A stretch of 64,000 bases of DNA from an uncultured Paracoccaceae bacterium (GCA_947503935.1 CANNFR010000011.1:62001-126000), one strand, 5' to 3'. Shown: positions 41,379-53,243, counted from the stretch's first letter. Program-made: numbers and translations. The notes: generated by a model not told the origin, from the letters alone.

Positions 41379-42005
41379 TTACGGCAGGCCGGGGTCGGTT
41401 TCCGCCAGGCTGGGGCGGGTGGCCATGGTTTGCCACCAGGCCTGCAGGTGCGGCGCCCCGGCCAGAAGGGGCGCGGTGCCGGGCGCCTGAAGGAACGCCG
41501 CCAGCATCGGGGCCAGGTGCAGCGCTGCCAGATCGGGCGGCGTGTGGGGCGAGAGGGTCAGGCCGCCCGCCGCAATCGCGTCGAGCGCGGCCAGAACGCG
41601 CGGGGCGGCGGCCATGCCGTCGGCGATGGTCGCGGGGTCGGGTGGCTCGCCTATCGCCGGGCGGAAGACGGCATGGGCGAAGACCTGACGGACCAGCGGC
41701 CAATAGGCGTAAGCGTCAGTGATCGCGATGGCCTGGGCCATGCGGGCACGTGCCTCTGGCGCGGAGGGTTGCAGGGCGGGCCCCGGGAACGCCTCGTCGA
41801 GATAACGGGCGATGGCGGTGGTTTCGTAAAGCGTGAAGCCGTCGTGGTCGAGCATCGGCACCCGGCCGAACGGGTGCGGGTTGGGCGCGTCTGGCGCGAA
41901 GGGATTGACCTCAACATGGGCCGCGGTCAGCCCCTTTTCGGCCAGCACCAGACGCACGATGCGCAGATAGACGCTGTAGCGGTAGCCGTAGACGACCAAC
42001 TCCAT
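41379..42005 (-). CDS. Glutathione S-transferase family protein
   Basis: This 208-residue protein has an N-terminal thioredoxin-like domain with PFAPDAPNPHPFGRVPMLDHDGFTLYETTAIARYLDEAF, where P, ET and AI mark the glutathione site, and a helical C-terminal domain from about 85. The substrate is unknown and the usual catalytic Ser/Tyr is near the N-terminus (GYRYSVYL). It is divergent from the ABC-2 permease gene across 94 bases. Confidence 0.88.
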   Translation of the reverse strand: MELVVYGYRYSVYLRIVRLVLAEKGLTAAHVEVNPFAPDAPNPHPFGRVPMLDHDGFTLYETTAIARYLDEAFPGPALQPSAPEARARMAQAIAITDAYAYWPLVRQVFAHAVFRPAIGEPPDPATIADGMAAAPRVLAALDAIAAGGLTLSPHTPPDLAALHLAPMLAAFLQAPGTAPLLAGAPHLQAWWQTMATRPSLAETDPGLP

Positions 42006-42099
42006 GGTGTTTTCCCCGTGGCTCGGTTTTCGGGCGTTGCGCCCTTCTCATTGCCTAAGGGGGCGGGCTACAAGCGGCAAGAACGAAAGGATGCAGGCG

Positions 42100-42903
42100 A
42101 TGGCGACGATTTCGGATATGGGCGAACGGCGGTTCGGGCGGGTGAACTGGCTGGGCCTTTACACCCTGGCGCGGCGCGAGGTGATGCGGTTCATGGCCGT
42201 CTGGTCGCAGACGCTGATGGCACCGCTGATCACGGCGGGGCTGTTTCTGGTGGTGTTCTCGCTGGCCATCGGCCCCGCGAGGGGAGAGGTGATGGGCGTA
42301 CCGTTCCTGCATTTCATCGCGCCGGGCATCTTGATGATGACGGTGATCCAGAATGCGTTTGCCAACACGTCATCGTCGATGATCGTGGCCAAGGTGCAGG
42401 GCAATATCGTCGACACCCTGATGCCGCCTCTGTCGCCCGGTGAATTGGTGGCGGGCTATGTGGCCGGTGCGGTGGCGCGCGGGCTGATCGTGGCTGTGGT
42501 GATCGTGGTGATGATGGTCGCGGTGATCGGGATGTCTGTGGAGCATCCTTTGTGGTTGATCACGTTTGTCGTTCTGGCCTCGGTGCTTCTGGGGGCCTTG
42601 GGGATCGCGGCGGCGATCTATGCCAACAAGTTCGACGAGATGGCGCTGATCACCAATTTCGTGGTGACGCCGCTGTCGTTCCTGTCGGGCACCTTCTATT
42701 CGCTGGAAACCCTGCCGCCCGCCTTGCAGGTGATCACCCATTGGAACCCGTTCTTCTACCTGATCGACGGCGCCCGCTACGGCGTGATCGGCGCGTCCGA
42801 CAGCTCACCCTGGCTGGGGCTGGCGGTGTGCCTTGGCGTCACGGCAGGCGTGCTGCTATTGTGCTGGATCTGGTTCAAGCGCGGATATCGGATGAAGGCC
42901 TAA
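42100..42903 (+). CDS. ABC-2 type transporter permease
   Basis: This 267-residue protein with about six membrane helices matches the ABC2_membrane family used for export of drugs, lipids or polysaccharides. I choose the ATG at 42100, where AAAGG lies 8 bases upstream, over the ATG three codons earlier. The sequence FLVVFSLAIG in the first helix and the loop FVVTPLSFLSGTFYSLETLP, close to the C-terminus, are typical. No ATP-binding partner is adjacent on either side, which is unusual, as these permeases normally form an operon with an ATPase. Confidence 0.85.
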   Translation: MATISDMGERRFGRVNWLGLYTLARREVMRFMAVWSQTLMAPLITAGLFLVVFSLAIGPARGEVMGVPFLHFIAPGILMMTVIQNAFANTSSSMIVAKVQGNIVDTLMPPLSPGELVAGYVAGAVARGLIVAVVIVVMMVAVIGMSVEHPLWLITFVVLASVLLGALGIAAAIYANKFDEMALITNFVVTPLSFLSGTFYSLETLPPALQVITHWNPFFYLIDGARYGVIGASDSSPWLGLAVCLGVTAGVLLLCWIWFKRGYRMKA

Positions 42904-42932
42904 GCTTTGATCCGCACCCGGCGCCCGGGCGA

Positions 42933-44576
42933 TCAGACCAGCCGTGATACCTCTTTGGCGGCACGGACGAAATCGGCGAAAAGGGGATGGGGGGCGAAGG
43001 GTTTGGATTTCAGCTCGGGGTGGAATTGGACCCCGATGAACCAGGGGTGGTCCTCGATCTCGACGATCTCGGGCAGGCGGCCATCGGGGCTCATGCCTGA
43101 GAATTTCAGCCCGCAGCCTTCCAGTTTTTCGCGGTATTTGTTGTCCACCTCGTAGCGGTGGCGATGTCTTTCCTCGATGGTGGCCGAGCCGTAGATTTCC
43201 GCCACTTTCGAGCCCGGGTCCAGCATCGCCGTATAGGCCCCAAGGCGCATCGTGCCTCCCTTGTCGTCATCGACCTTACGGGCGACGGTGTGGTTGCCCT
43301 GGACCCATTCCTTCAGGTGATAGACGACCGGTGTGAAGCGCTTCTTCCCTGCCTCGTGATCGAACTCCTCCGACCCGGCGTCCTTCAGACCCGCCATGTT
43401 GCGCGCGGCCTCGACCACGGCCATCTGCATGCCGAGGCAGATGCCAAGATAGGGCACCTTCTTTTCACGCGCGAATTGTGCCGCCTTGATCTTGCCCTCG
43501 GTCCCGCGTTCGCCAAAGCCGCCCGGCACAAGGATGGCGTGGAACCCCTGCAGCGAGGGCGAGGGGTCCTCCCGTTCAAAAATCTCGGCATCGATCCACT
43601 CGGCCTTCACCCGCACCCGGTTGGCCATGCCGCCATGGGTCAGCGCCTCGGCGATGCTCTTGTAGGCATCCTCTAGCTGGGTGTATTTGCCGACGATGGC
43701 CACGCGCACCGTGCCCTCGGCATTCTCAAGCCGGTCCATCACATCTTCCCAACGGCGCATGTCGGGGCGCGGGGCGGGGGAAATGGCGAAGGCGTCCAGA
43801 ACCGCCTGGTCCAGCCCTTCGCGGTGGTAAGCTAGCGGCGCCTCGTAGATCGACTTCAGGTCAGGCGCGGCGATGACGGCGTCCTTGCGGACGTTGCAGA
43901 AGAGCGCGATCTTCTCACGCTCCTTCTCGGGGATCGGATGTTCCGACCGGCAGACCAGCACATCGGGCGCAATACCGATTGACCGCAACTCTTTGACCGA
44001 GTGCTGGGTCGGCTTGGTCTTCAACTCACCCGATGCCGTCACGTAAGGCAGCAGCGTCAGATGCATGAAGATGCACTGCCCGCGCGGCTTGTCTTGGCTG
44101 AACTGGCGGATCGCCTCGAAGAAGGGCAGGCCTTCGATATCGCCGACCGTGCCGCCGATCTCGCACAGCATGAAATCAACCTCATCCTCGCCCACGGCCA
44201 GGAAGTCTTTGATTTCATTGGTGACGTGCGGGATCACCTGGATCGTCTTACCCAGGTAGTCGCCGCGCCGCTCTTTCTCGAGCACGTTGGAATAGATGCG
44301 CCCAGACGACACGCTGTCGGTATTGCGCGCGGCAACGCCGGTGAAGCGTTCGTAATGGCCAAGGTCGAGGTCGGTCTCGGCGCCGTCATCGGTGACGAAG
44401 ACCTCGCCATGTTCAAACGGGCTCATCGTGCCGGGATCGACGTTCAGATAGGGGTCAAGCTTGCGCAGACGGACCGAAAAGCCGCGGGCCTGCAAAAGCG
44501 CGCCCAAGGCGGCCGAGGCAAGGCCCTTTCCAAGCGACGACACAACGCCGCCGGTGATAAATACATAACGCGCCAT
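42933..44576 (-). CDS. pyrG: CTP synthase
   Basis: This 547-residue enzyme converts UTP to CTP using glutamine. The N-terminal synthetase domain starts [25 protein letters not shown] with the ATP/UTP site; the C-terminal class I glutamine amidotransferase carries GICLGMQ (nucleophile Cys) and [12 protein letters not shown] (His). Length and motifs are standard. secG lies upstream, 167 bases away, a pairing often seen in alphaproteobacteria. Confidence 0.98.
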   Translation of the reverse strand: MARYVFITGGVVSSLGKGLASAALGALLQARGFSVRLRKLDPYLNVDPGTMSPFEHGEVFVTDDGAETDLDLGHYERFTGVAARNTDSVSSGRIYSNVLEKERRGDYLGKTIQVIPHVTNEIKDFLAVGEDEVDFMLCEIGGTVGDIEGLPFFEAIRQFSQDKPRGQCIFMHLTLLPYVTASGELKTKPTQHSVKELRSIGIAPDVLVCRSEHPIPEKEREKIALFCNVRKDAVIAAPDLKSIYEAPLAYHREGLDQAVLDAFAISPAPRPDMRRWEDVMDRLENAEGTVRVAIVGKYTQLEDAYKSIAEALTHGGMANRVRVKAEWIDAEIFEREDPSPSLQGFHAILVPGGFGERGTEGKIKAAQFAREKKVPYLGICLGMQMAVVEAARNMAGLKDAGSEEFDHEAGKKRFTPVVYHLKEWVQGNHTVARKVDDDKGGTMRLGAYTAMLDPGSKVAEIYGSATIEERHRHRYEVDNKYREKLEGCGLKFSGMSPDGRLPEIVEIEDHPWFIGVQFHPELKSKPFAPHPLFADFVRAAKEVSRLV

Positions 44577-44743
44577 GACCCGAAAGCTCCCCGTGAACCC
44601 TTGCGTTTGATCTGCGAGGCAGGGGCCCCTGGGGCCGCACCATCACGGGATTTGAGCTATAGGGGATTCGTAAGCATCCCGCAACCGTACCGCTAGATGA
44701 TGTTTCGGCGCGTGCCGCTGGGGCAACTGCTTGTGGCGGCTGG

Positions 44744-45115
44744 TCAGTCGGCGCGCGGGGGCGTCAGCGGCGCATCGCCTGTTGTCGGCGGCAACAGCTC
44801 TTCCGCCGGGGGCAGGACTGGCAGTTGATCCGCGCCGTCCTCGGCAGGGGTTTCGACACCAAGCCGATCAATCACCGATCCGCCCGCCGAATTCGCCTGT
44901 GCGATAATCGTCAGCGTGATCGAGGTGACGATGAACGCCGCCGCCAGAATCCAGGTGGCCTTGGTCATCGCGTTCGCAGCCTGGCGCCCGGTCGTCACAC
45001 CACCGCCACCGCCGCCACCCATGCCAAGGCCGCCACCCTCAGAGCGCTGAAGCAGCACAACGATGATCAGCGCAAGCGCGAGAAGCAAGTGGATCGTGAG
45101 TACGACGTTTTCCAT
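44744..45115 (-). CDS. secG: Preprotein translocase subunit SecG
   Basis: This 123-residue membrane protein stimulates the SecYEG translocon. The first helix VLTIHLLLALALIIVVLLQRSEGG is followed by the Gly-rich GLGMGGGGGGGVTTGR loop and a second helix at about 52-72 (ATWILAAAFIVTSITLTII). A Pro/Ala/Glu-rich C-terminal extension of about 50 residues, common in this group, is longer than in E. coli. Transcribed towards pyrG. Confidence 0.95.
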   Translation of the reverse strand: MENVVLTIHLLLALALIIVVLLQRSEGGGLGMGGGGGGGVTTGRQAANAMTKATWILAAAFIVTSITLTIIAQANSAGGSVIDRLGVETPAEDGADQLPVLPPAEELLPPTTGDAPLTPPRAD

Positions 45116-45304
45116 GAAGCAAGCGGCCTTGTAGCGTTTGGCGCTATCTAGGCAATCAGGCCTGATCCCGCAACCCTTGATTCGTGCAAGGCCGTCAGAT
45201 CACCTGACGGAAATCTGTGCATCCGGATATGCGATTTGCGGTTTCATGCAGTGGCCCGCATCGCTATACCGGCCAACGGATTTCCGGGCAGGGAGAAGCA
45301 AGCC

Positions 45305-46597
45305 GTGGCCAACGTTGTCGTCGTGGGCGCCCAGTGGGGTGACGAGGGGAAGGGCAAGATCGTCGATTGGCTGTCCGAGCGCGCCGATGTGATCGCGCGG
45401 TTTCAGGGCGGTCACAACGCGGGCCATACGCTGGTCATCGACGGCGCGGTCTACAAGCTATCGCTTCTGCCCTCGGGCATCGTGCGGCAAGGCAAGCTGA
45501 GTGTGATCGGCAATGGCGTGGTGCTGGACCCCTGGCACCTGGTGGCCGAGATCGACAAGCTGCGCGGGCAGGGGGTTGAAATCGGCCCCGACAGCCTGAT
45601 GATCGCCGAAAACGCGCCCCTGATCCTGCCCTTCCACGGAGAGTTGGACCGCGCGCGCGAAAGCCAGAACTCCGTGGCCAAGATCGGCACGACGGGCCGT
45701 GGCATCGGGCCAGCCTATGAGGACAAGGTCGGTCGCCGGGTGATCCGCGTGGCCGATCTGGCCGACCGGCCGACGCTGGAGTTGCGGGTCGACCGTGCGC
45801 TGGTGCATCACGATGCGCTCCGCCGGGGTCTGGGGCTTGAGCCGATCGACCGCGCCGCCCTGCTTGACGCGTTGAACGAGATCGCGCCCAAGGTTCTGCC
45901 CTATGCCGCGCCGGTCTGGAAGGTGCTGAACGAACGGCGCCGGGCGGGCCAGCGGATTTTGTTCGAAGGGGCGCAGGGCGCACTTTTGGATATCGATTTC
46001 GGGACTTATCCGTTTGTCACATCCTCGAACGTGATTGCGGGCCAGGCGGCCACGGGCACCGGCCTTGGCCCCGGAGCGGTCGACTTTGTGCTGGGCATCG
46101 TCAAGGCCTACACGACCCGCGTGGGCGAAGGCCCTTTCCCGACCGAGCTGGACGACGAGGTGGGCCAGCGTCTGGGAGAGCGCGGGCATGAATTTGGCAC
46201 CGTCACGGGCCGCAAACGCCGCTGTGGCTGGTTCGATGCGGTGCTGGTGCGCCAGACCTGTGCGACCTCGGGCGTCAAAGGTATTGCGCTGACCAAGCTG
46301 GATGTTCTGGACGGGTTTGATGAGCTGAAAATCTGCACGGGCTATGAAATCGACGGCGAACCGCTGGATTATCTGCCCACTGCCGCCGACCGGCAGGCAC
46401 GCGTGAAACCAATCTACGAGACGATGGAAGGTTGGCACGACAGTACGGCGGGCGCACGCAGCTGGGCCGACCTTCCGGCCGCCGCGATCAAGTATGTCCG
46501 CCGGATCGAGGAGTTGATCCAATGCCCCGTCGCGCTACTTTCCACCTCGCCCGAGAGGGATGATACAATTCTGGTCACCGACCCGTTCGAGGATTGA
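45305..46597 (+). CDS. purA: Adenylosuccinate synthetase
   Basis: This 430-residue enzyme joins IMP and aspartate with GTP in AMP synthesis. It starts at GTG 45305, which has GGGAGA 9 bases upstream; the open frame reaches back to 45236, but that end does not match the family. The start [22 protein letters not shown] contains the GTP-binding loop, and later [14 protein letters not shown] and [22 protein letters not shown] are standard. Divergent from secG. The DUF2842 gene follows with a one-base overlap (TGATG). Confidence 0.97.
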   Translation: MANVVVVGAQWGDEGKGKIVDWLSERADVIARFQGGHNAGHTLVIDGAVYKLSLLPSGIVRQGKLSVIGNGVVLDPWHLVAEIDKLRGQGVEIGPDSLMIAENAPLILPFHGELDRARESQNSVAKIGTTGRGIGPAYEDKVGRRVIRVADLADRPTLELRVDRALVHHDALRRGLGLEPIDRAALLDALNEIAPKVLPYAAPVWKVLNERRRAGQRILFEGAQGALLDIDFGTYPFVTSSNVIAGQAATGTGLGPGAVDFVLGIVKAYTTRVGEGPFPTELDDEVGQRLGERGHEFGTVTGRKRRCGWFDAVLVRQTCATSGVKGIALTKLDVLDGFDELKICTGYEIDGEPLDYLPTAADRQARVKPIYETMEGWHDSTAGARSWADLPAAAIKYVRRIEELIQCPVALLSTSPERDDTILVTDPFED

Positions 46598-46824
46598 TGG
46601 AATTCAGCTATAAAACCCGCAGGCGTCTGTCTTTGCTGATCTTGCTGATCGGGCTGCCCGCTTACATCGCGGCGGCCCTCTATGTGGTCAGCCTCTTCGA
46701 AAGGCCGTCGATCTGGCTGGAATTTCTGATCTATGTCGCGCTGGGCGTGATCTGGGCTCTGCCGTTCAAATTCGTCTTCAAAGGTATCGGCCAGCCCGAC
46801 CCGGACAAGCCTGCGGGCGAATAG
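46597..46824 (+). CDS. DUF2842 small membrane protein
   Basis: This 75-residue protein has two membrane helices (about 13-35 and 43-63) and matches DUF2842, a family restricted to alphaproteobacteria. The start ATG at 46597 overlaps the purA stop (TGATG); an alternative TTG is one codon upstream. KTRRRLSLLILLIGLP and ALPFKFVFKGIGQPDPDKPAGE at the end are the conserved parts. Function is unknown. Confidence 0.9.
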   Translation: MEFSYKTRRRLSLLILLIGLPAYIAAALYVVSLFERPSIWLEFLIYVALGVIWALPFKFVFKGIGQPDPDKPAGE

Positions 46825-46838
46825 AGGAGACGGGCCCC

Positions 46839-48584
46839 TTATTCCGCGGCGCCGACGATCCGCTCGCGAAACCGTGAATCCTCGGCGATTGTGAACTGAC
46901 CGCGGCGCACTTTCTGCAGACGCCCTTGGCGCAGAAGCGCCCCGAAAGAGCGCAAGCCTTCTTCGCGGGTGAATTCCTCTTCCGGGGTGATCAGGGCGAC
47001 CTTGCGCATGATCTGCGGCCTGGAAAAGACCTCCTGCCCCTCATGAACGGCCAGAAAGGCCGCGGCGGCTTCCAGAAGTTCGGGCAATTCGCGCGCGCCT
47101 GCGGCTTCGGCGAAGTTGACGAATGACAGCTTGGCCGAAAGCTCTTCGGCCTGCTGCATCGCAAGGGCACGTTCATCGGCGCTGGCACTACCGGGCCGAC
47201 GCGGCACGATGGGCTCTTGCGCGTCGTCTTCGTCATCCTCGTCGATCTGGTCGGCGACGGGCGCTTCGGCTTTGCGCGGGCCTTGCACCACGCGGGACAG
47301 ATCGTCCCGGTACCGGTCCATCGTATTGGCCTTATTGGCCTCTTCGCCGGTACCATTGCGGCCCATGACCCGTTCGGCAACCGTGGCAGCAACGGCCGCC
47401 CTGAGGTGCGATATGGCCGACAGGCGCCGCTTGTTCTCTGCCACTTCCAGCCGGGAGTTCGCGGTTTCGACCAAGCGCGTGACGTCGTCTTCTTCAAGCG
47501 GCTCCGTCTCCTCAAGGATCGACCGGCCGCTGCGCTGGCGTGGCTTGCCGTCTTCCACCCCGGATTGCTCTTCGCTGGCCTTCTCTGGCGACGGCTCGGC
47601 CGGTGCAGGTTCGGCCTGCATTTCCCGCGGGGGGGCTTCAGGCGCGTCCGCTGCGGGCAGGGGAGGCGCGGGTGTTTCGCCAGTTTCTGCCTGCGGGGTT
47701 AGCATCCGGCGCAGTTTGTCCTCAACATTCACCGCGTCTGCTTTGGCGCTATCCTGCGCGACCGGCCTCGGCGTTTCTTGAGGTTGCGCTTGCCCCGGCT
47801 CCGGCGTCATCTCGGCGAAAATGTCCTCGGACTCGTCTTCAAATTCGGACGTCTCGTCCATCTGCGCAGGCTGAGAGGGCGGTTCCTGAGGTTCAGGCTG
47901 GGCCGTCGCAGGGCGCTCGGCCGGCGTGTGTTCAGCGGCCTTGGGTGCCTCGGCTTCCTGCGGAGGGCTGGCAGGCCTTTGCGGCGCTACCGAGCCCGCC
48001 GCATCGCCTATTGTCTGCGTGCCCGACGCTGTTTTTGCCGGGGTGATCTGGTCGCCATCCAAATCGGACCCCAAGAGCGGCGTCGCCGGTGCAGCGCTGT
48101 CATTGGCATCATCGTCTGGATCATCCGCAAAAATGGACTTCAGATTGTCCTTTTCCGGCGGTCGGCTCTGCGCGACTTTTGACCGTAACCGCGCCAGACG
48201 CGCGGCCACGCTTTCGGCAGGCTGCCCGGGCGCGGGCGCCGGTGAATTAACCTGCGCAGCCGCAGCTGTTGCGGCAGGTTTGGGCGATTCTGTGGTTCTG
48301 GGCGGTGAAGCTGGTGCCGCCTTGGCCTGCACGCTGGGGCGCAGGGTTACACCGCGATCATGAACACGGGCGTCGACTTTGTGGTGACTTTCACGCTCGG
48401 CGATGCGCTGAAGCTCGCCTGCGTCGGGGCGCGGGGGCACGGCACCAAAATATCTGTCTTCGGCTGAGAGTTGGCGAAAATACTCGGTGATGGCTTTCAT
48501 GGTGGCGAAAGCATCGTCAAAGCCTTCCAACGTGCACGAAAACGTGCCGTAAGAGACTGTCAGAGTTTTGCCTGAACCCGTCAT
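46839..48584 (-). CDS. Large acidic, mostly disordered protein with conserved ends
   Basis: This 581-residue protein has three parts. The N-terminal 80 residues (MTGSGKTLTVSYGTFSCTLEGFDDAFATMKAITEYFRQLSAEDRYFG) form a compact conserved-looking domain. Residues of about 90-430 are Ala/Pro/Glu/Gln/Asp-rich and without predicted fold. The last 140 residues (EELSAKLSFVNFAEAAGARELPELLEAAAAFLAVHEGQEVFSRPQIMRKVALITPEEEFTREEGLRSFGALLRQG in outline) are again ordered, with a helix-turn-helix-like feel. Related proteins in this group are sometimes annotated as 'chemotaxis CheA', but no histidine-kinase motif is visible. The role is unknown; the layout suggests a scaffold. Confidence 0.75.
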   Translation of the reverse strand: MTGSGKTLTVSYGTFSCTLEGFDDAFATMKAITEYFRQLSAEDRYFGAVPPRPDAGELQRIAERESHHKVDARVHDRGVTLRPSVQAKAAPASPPRTTESPKPAATAAAAQVNSPAPAPGQPAESVAARLARLRSKVAQSRPPEKDNLKSIFADDPDDDANDSAAPATPLLGSDLDGDQITPAKTASGTQTIGDAAGSVAPQRPASPPQEAEAPKAAEHTPAERPATAQPEPQEPPSQPAQMDETSEFEDESEDIFAEMTPEPGQAQPQETPRPVAQDSAKADAVNVEDKLRRMLTPQAETGETPAPPLPAADAPEAPPREMQAEPAPAEPSPEKASEEQSGVEDGKPRQRSGRSILEETEPLEEDDVTRLVETANSRLEVAENKRRLSAISHLRAAVAATVAERVMGRNGTGEEANKANTMDRYRDDLSRVVQGPRKAEAPVADQIDEDDEDDAQEPIVPRRPGSASADERALAMQQAEELSAKLSFVNFAEAAGARELPELLEAAAAFLAVHEGQEVFSRPQIMRKVALITPEEEFTREEGLRSFGALLRQGRLQKVRRGQFTIAEDSRFRERIVGAAE

Positions 48585-48722
48585 ATCCTCGTTACTTTCT
48601 TCTTTTTATGGCAATGTGTTGCCAAACACCTTTCCACCACGCAAACAGAACCGAACTACGGAATTCGAGGTATCTTTTCGGGTCCGAATTATGGTTTGTT
48701 TCTGTCATGAGACCTGTCCAAC

Positions 48723-49409
48723 ATGTGTGATCTGATCGTTGAAAGTGCAACAGGCATCACGATCGTCGGCTCCGGCGAGACTACGCTCGATACTCTTCAA
48801 ACAGCATTATACAAAGCCCCTACCTTGGTCGCCGCCGACGGGGGCGCGGCGCGCGCGTTGAATTTAGGTTACACTGCGACTGCCGTGATCGGAGATCTCG
48901 ATTCAATCGATATCCGTACACGAACCCTTCTTCCCCCGCATATATTTCACCCTATTTTTGAGCAAGAAACAACAGATTTCGATAAAACTTTACGGTCAGT
49001 GTCGTCTACTTTACTCATCGCCGTGGGCTTCACGGGGGGGCGGCTCGATCATGAATTGGCTGTATTTTCGACCCTTGTGAAAAGGGCGGATGCACCTTGT
49101 ATCGTGCTTGGAGCGCAGGATCTGATCTTCGTGGCGCCGCTGCAATTGAAGATCAAACTGCCCGTCGGAACCCGTTTTTCCCTCTTTCCCATGGGGCCCG
49201 TACGCGGGACGAGTGAGGGCCTCCGCTGGCCCATCGACGGGCTTGATTTTGCGCCGGACGGACGGGTTGGAACGTCGAATGAAGTCACGGCCGACGAGGT
49301 CGCCTTGCGCCTGACTGCCCGCAACATGCTGGTGATCTTGCCCGCGCAGTGCCTTGACGCGGCGATCACGGCGATCGCGCCGGACTATATTCCTCCTGTC
49401 AGGACGTGA
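48723..49409 (+). CDS. Thiamine pyrophosphokinase
   Basis: This 228-residue enzyme pyrophosphorylates thiamine from ATP to make the active cofactor. The catalytic motifs are VAADGGAARALNLG (about 38-51), IGDLDSID (58-65), QETTDFDKTL (80-89) and VGFTGGRLDHELA (102-114), the standard aspartates of the family. Its codon use is a little less GC-rich than that of its neighbours. It lies divergent from the acidic protein gene across 138 bases and convergent with sdaA; no thiamine riboswitch is visible. Confidence 0.93.
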   Translation: MCDLIVESATGITIVGSGETTLDTLQTALYKAPTLVAADGGAARALNLGYTATAVIGDLDSIDIRTRTLLPPHIFHPIFEQETTDFDKTLRSVSSTLLIAVGFTGGRLDHELAVFSTLVKRADAPCIVLGAQDLIFVAPLQLKIKLPVGTRFSLFPMGPVRGTSEGLRWPIDGLDFAPDGRVGTSNEVTADEVALRLTARNMLVILPAQCLDAAITAIAPDYIPPVRT

Positions 49410-49449
49410 GGACAGTGCCTCTGGTCACCATGGGGCATACACAGGTCGC

Positions 49450-50829
<1,380 letters not shown>

Positions 50830-51005
50830 AGCCACCCCTTTGCCGCACGCCCCCTCCACATAGGCTGTTTGACAGCCGCGATCACGGCCAAAATCGACAC
50901 CTTGGCGGGGAAACGCGCAATGGTCTTGGCGTGGCGTTGAAATTCACGCTCGCCGCGCGGGGTGATCTTGCCTATAACGGCCCTCGATAGATACGGAGGC
51001 CAATC

Positions 51006-51794
51006 ATGAGTTCTGAGCTTTCTCCCATCGACAAGGCCAAATTCCTTGCGGCCAAAAGGTCGGTCGCCTTTGTCGAGAACGGAATGCGAGTGGGCCTTGG
51101 AACGGGGTCGACGGCGGCGTGGATGGTGCGCTGTCTGGGCGACCGCGTGCGCGAAGAGGGGTTGCGCATAACCGCGGTGCCGACATCGTCGCAGACGGCG
51201 GCCCTGGCCCGCGAGATGGGCATCAACGTGGCGCCCCTGGATGAGGTGAAGTGGCTGGATCTGACGATTGACGGGGCCGATGAGTTCGACAGCGACCTCT
51301 GTCTGATCAAGGGCGGCGGCGGCGCGCTGCTGCAGGAAAAAATCGTCGCGACAGCCTCGGACCAGATGATCGTGATCGCCGATGCGGCGAAAGAAGTGGC
51401 GACACTGGGCGCGTTTGCCTTGCCGGTTGAGGTGGTGCCCTTTGGCTGGCAGACCACGAAAGCGCTGATTGAAGAGGCTCTGATCAACCTCGATGTGATG
51501 GGGCGCACCACCGCGCTGCGGCAGCAGGGCGAAGACCCGTTCGTGACCGATGAGGGCAACTACATCCTCGACCTTGAACTCAACCGCATCGGCAATCCGC
51601 GGCAATTGTCGCTGATGCTGAACCAGATCCCCGGCGTGGTGGAAAACGGCCTCTTCATCGATATCTGCGACATCGTGATCATCGGCCATGGCGATGGCCG
51701 GGTTGAGCTGCGCGATATCAATGCCGGCACGACCGATGAGGAAAAGATCGATTTCATGGAAGATGGCAACATCTTCGCCGATCTGGCTGAATAG
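51006..51794 (+). CDS. rpiA: Ribose-5-phosphate isomerase A
   Basis: This 262-residue enzyme interconverts ribose 5-phosphate and ribulose 5-phosphate in the pentose phosphate and Calvin pathways. Motifs GLGTGSTAAWMV (about 37), DGADEFDSDLCLIKGGGGALLQEKIVA (about 84-110) and KEVATLGAFALPVEVVPFG match RpiA. The gene is divergent from sdaA and lies 8 bases before gor, with which it is probably co-transcribed. Confidence 0.96.
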   Translation: MSSELSPIDKAKFLAAKRSVAFVENGMRVGLGTGSTAAWMVRCLGDRVREEGLRITAVPTSSQTAALAREMGINVAPLDEVKWLDLTIDGADEFDSDLCLIKGGGGALLQEKIVATASDQMIVIADAAKEVATLGAFALPVEVVPFGWQTTKALIEEALINLDVMGRTTALRQQGEDPFVTDEGNYILDLELNRIGNPRQLSLMLNQIPGVVENGLFIDICDIVIIGHGDGRVELRDINAGTTDEEKIDFMEDGNIFADLAE

Positions 51795-51802
51795 GGGCGC
51801 TT

Positions 51803-53161
51803 GTGACCTTCGACTATGATCTTTTCGTCATTGGCGGCGGCTCGGGCGGCGTGCGCGCGGCGCGGCTGGCGGCGTCCGAGGCCGGGGCCAAGGTGGGGCT
51901 GGCCGAAGAATACCGGATGGGCGGCACCTGTGTGATCCGCGGCTGCGTGCCGAAAAAGCTGATGGTCTTCGCGTCGGGCTATCGCGAGTTGATGGGGCAG
52001 GCGGCTGATTACGGTTGGGATGTGAAGGCCGGTGACTTCGACTGGCCCAAATTCCGTGCCCACCTGCATTCCGAGCTTGACCGGCTTGAGCAGATCTACC
52101 GCACCAATCTGGAAAAGGCGGGGGTGACGATCCATGACGCCCGTGCCGAGTTGGAAGACCCGCACACGGTCAAGCTGTCGACAGGTGAGACCTTTACGGC
52201 GCGTCACATCCTTGTGGCCGTCGGCGGCCACCCCGACGTGCCGGACCGCCCCAATGCCGAGTTGGGCATCACCTCGAACGATGTGTTTCTGTTTGACGAA
52301 CTGCCCAAAAGCATCCTGATCGTCGGCGGCGGCTATATTGCCTCCGAGATGGCGTGCATTCTACACGGGCTGGGTGTGGAGGTGACGCAATTCTATCGCG
52401 GGGCCCAGATCCTGCGTGGGTTCGATGACGAGGCGCGCGGCCATATCGCCAGCACGATGGTCGAGGACGGTATCAACCTGCGGCTGGGCACCGATGTGCT
52501 TGAGATGAAGGCCGAGGGCGACGCGATCTGGGTCAAGGCCTCGGACGGGTCCGAGCGGGTCTATGACAAGCTGCTCTGGGCCACGGGGCGCAAGCCCAAT
52601 ACCGGCAATCTCGGCCTCGACAAGGCGGGCGTGAAGCTGGGCCGCCGTGGCGAGATCGTTGTCGACCAGTATAGCCAGACCGACGTGCCCTCGATCTATG
52701 CCGTGGGTGACGTGACCGGGCGGCTGCAATTGACGCCGGTCGCCATCCGCGAGGGCGCGGCCTTTGTCGAGACGGTGTTCAAGGGCAATCCGACCGCCTT
52801 TTCGCACGATCTGGTGCCAGGCGCGGTGTTCACCCAGCCCGAATACGGCTATGTCGGCATGACCGAGGAGGAGGCGCGCGACGCCGAGGCGATCGAGGTT
52901 TACTGCACCTCGTTCCGGCCGATGCAGACCGCCTATATCGAACGGACCGAGCGGGTGATGATGAAGCTGATCGTCAGCAAGGAAACCCAGAAGGTTCTGG
53001 GCTGTCACATCGTTGCGGACCATGCCGGCGAGATGATCCAGATGGCCGCTATCGCCATTCGCATGGGGGCCACGAAGGAACAGTTCGACAGCACCTGCGC
53101 GGTGCATCCGACGATGGCGGAAGAATTGGTGACGATGAAGACACCGGTCAGAACGGCGTGA
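51803..53161 (+). CDS. gor: Glutathione-disulfide reductase
   Basis: This 452-residue flavoenzyme reduces glutathione disulfide with NADPH. The start codon is GTG at 51803 (MTFDYDLFVIGGGSGGVRAAR). FAD loop GGGSGGVRAAR, redox pair GGTCVIRGCVPKK (cysteines 41 and 46), NADPH loop VGGGYIASEMACILHGLG, and C-terminal HPTMAEE with the catalytic His are all present. It follows rpiA with an 8-base gap, linking NADPH and glutathione metabolism. Confidence 0.95.
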   Translation: MTFDYDLFVIGGGSGGVRAARLAASEAGAKVGLAEEYRMGGTCVIRGCVPKKLMVFASGYRELMGQAADYGWDVKAGDFDWPKFRAHLHSELDRLEQIYRTNLEKAGVTIHDARAELEDPHTVKLSTGETFTARHILVAVGGHPDVPDRPNAELGITSNDVFLFDELPKSILIVGGGYIASEMACILHGLGVEVTQFYRGAQILRGFDDEARGHIASTMVEDGINLRLGTDVLEMKAEGDAIWVKASDGSERVYDKLLWATGRKPNTGNLGLDKAGVKLGRRGEIVVDQYSQTDVPSIYAVGDVTGRLQLTPVAIREGAAFVETVFKGNPTAFSHDLVPGAVFTQPEYGYVGMTEEEARDAEAIEVYCTSFRPMQTAYIERTERVMMKLIVSKETQKVLGCHIVADHAGEMIQMAAIAIRMGATKEQFDSTCAVHPTMAEELVTMKTPVRTA

Positions 53162-53243
53162 CCAGCGCTTGATTTCGCGCGTTTGACGACCACTTAGCAA
53201 CATGACTTGAGAGCAAGACGACCAAAAGGGGAAAAGACCGAAT

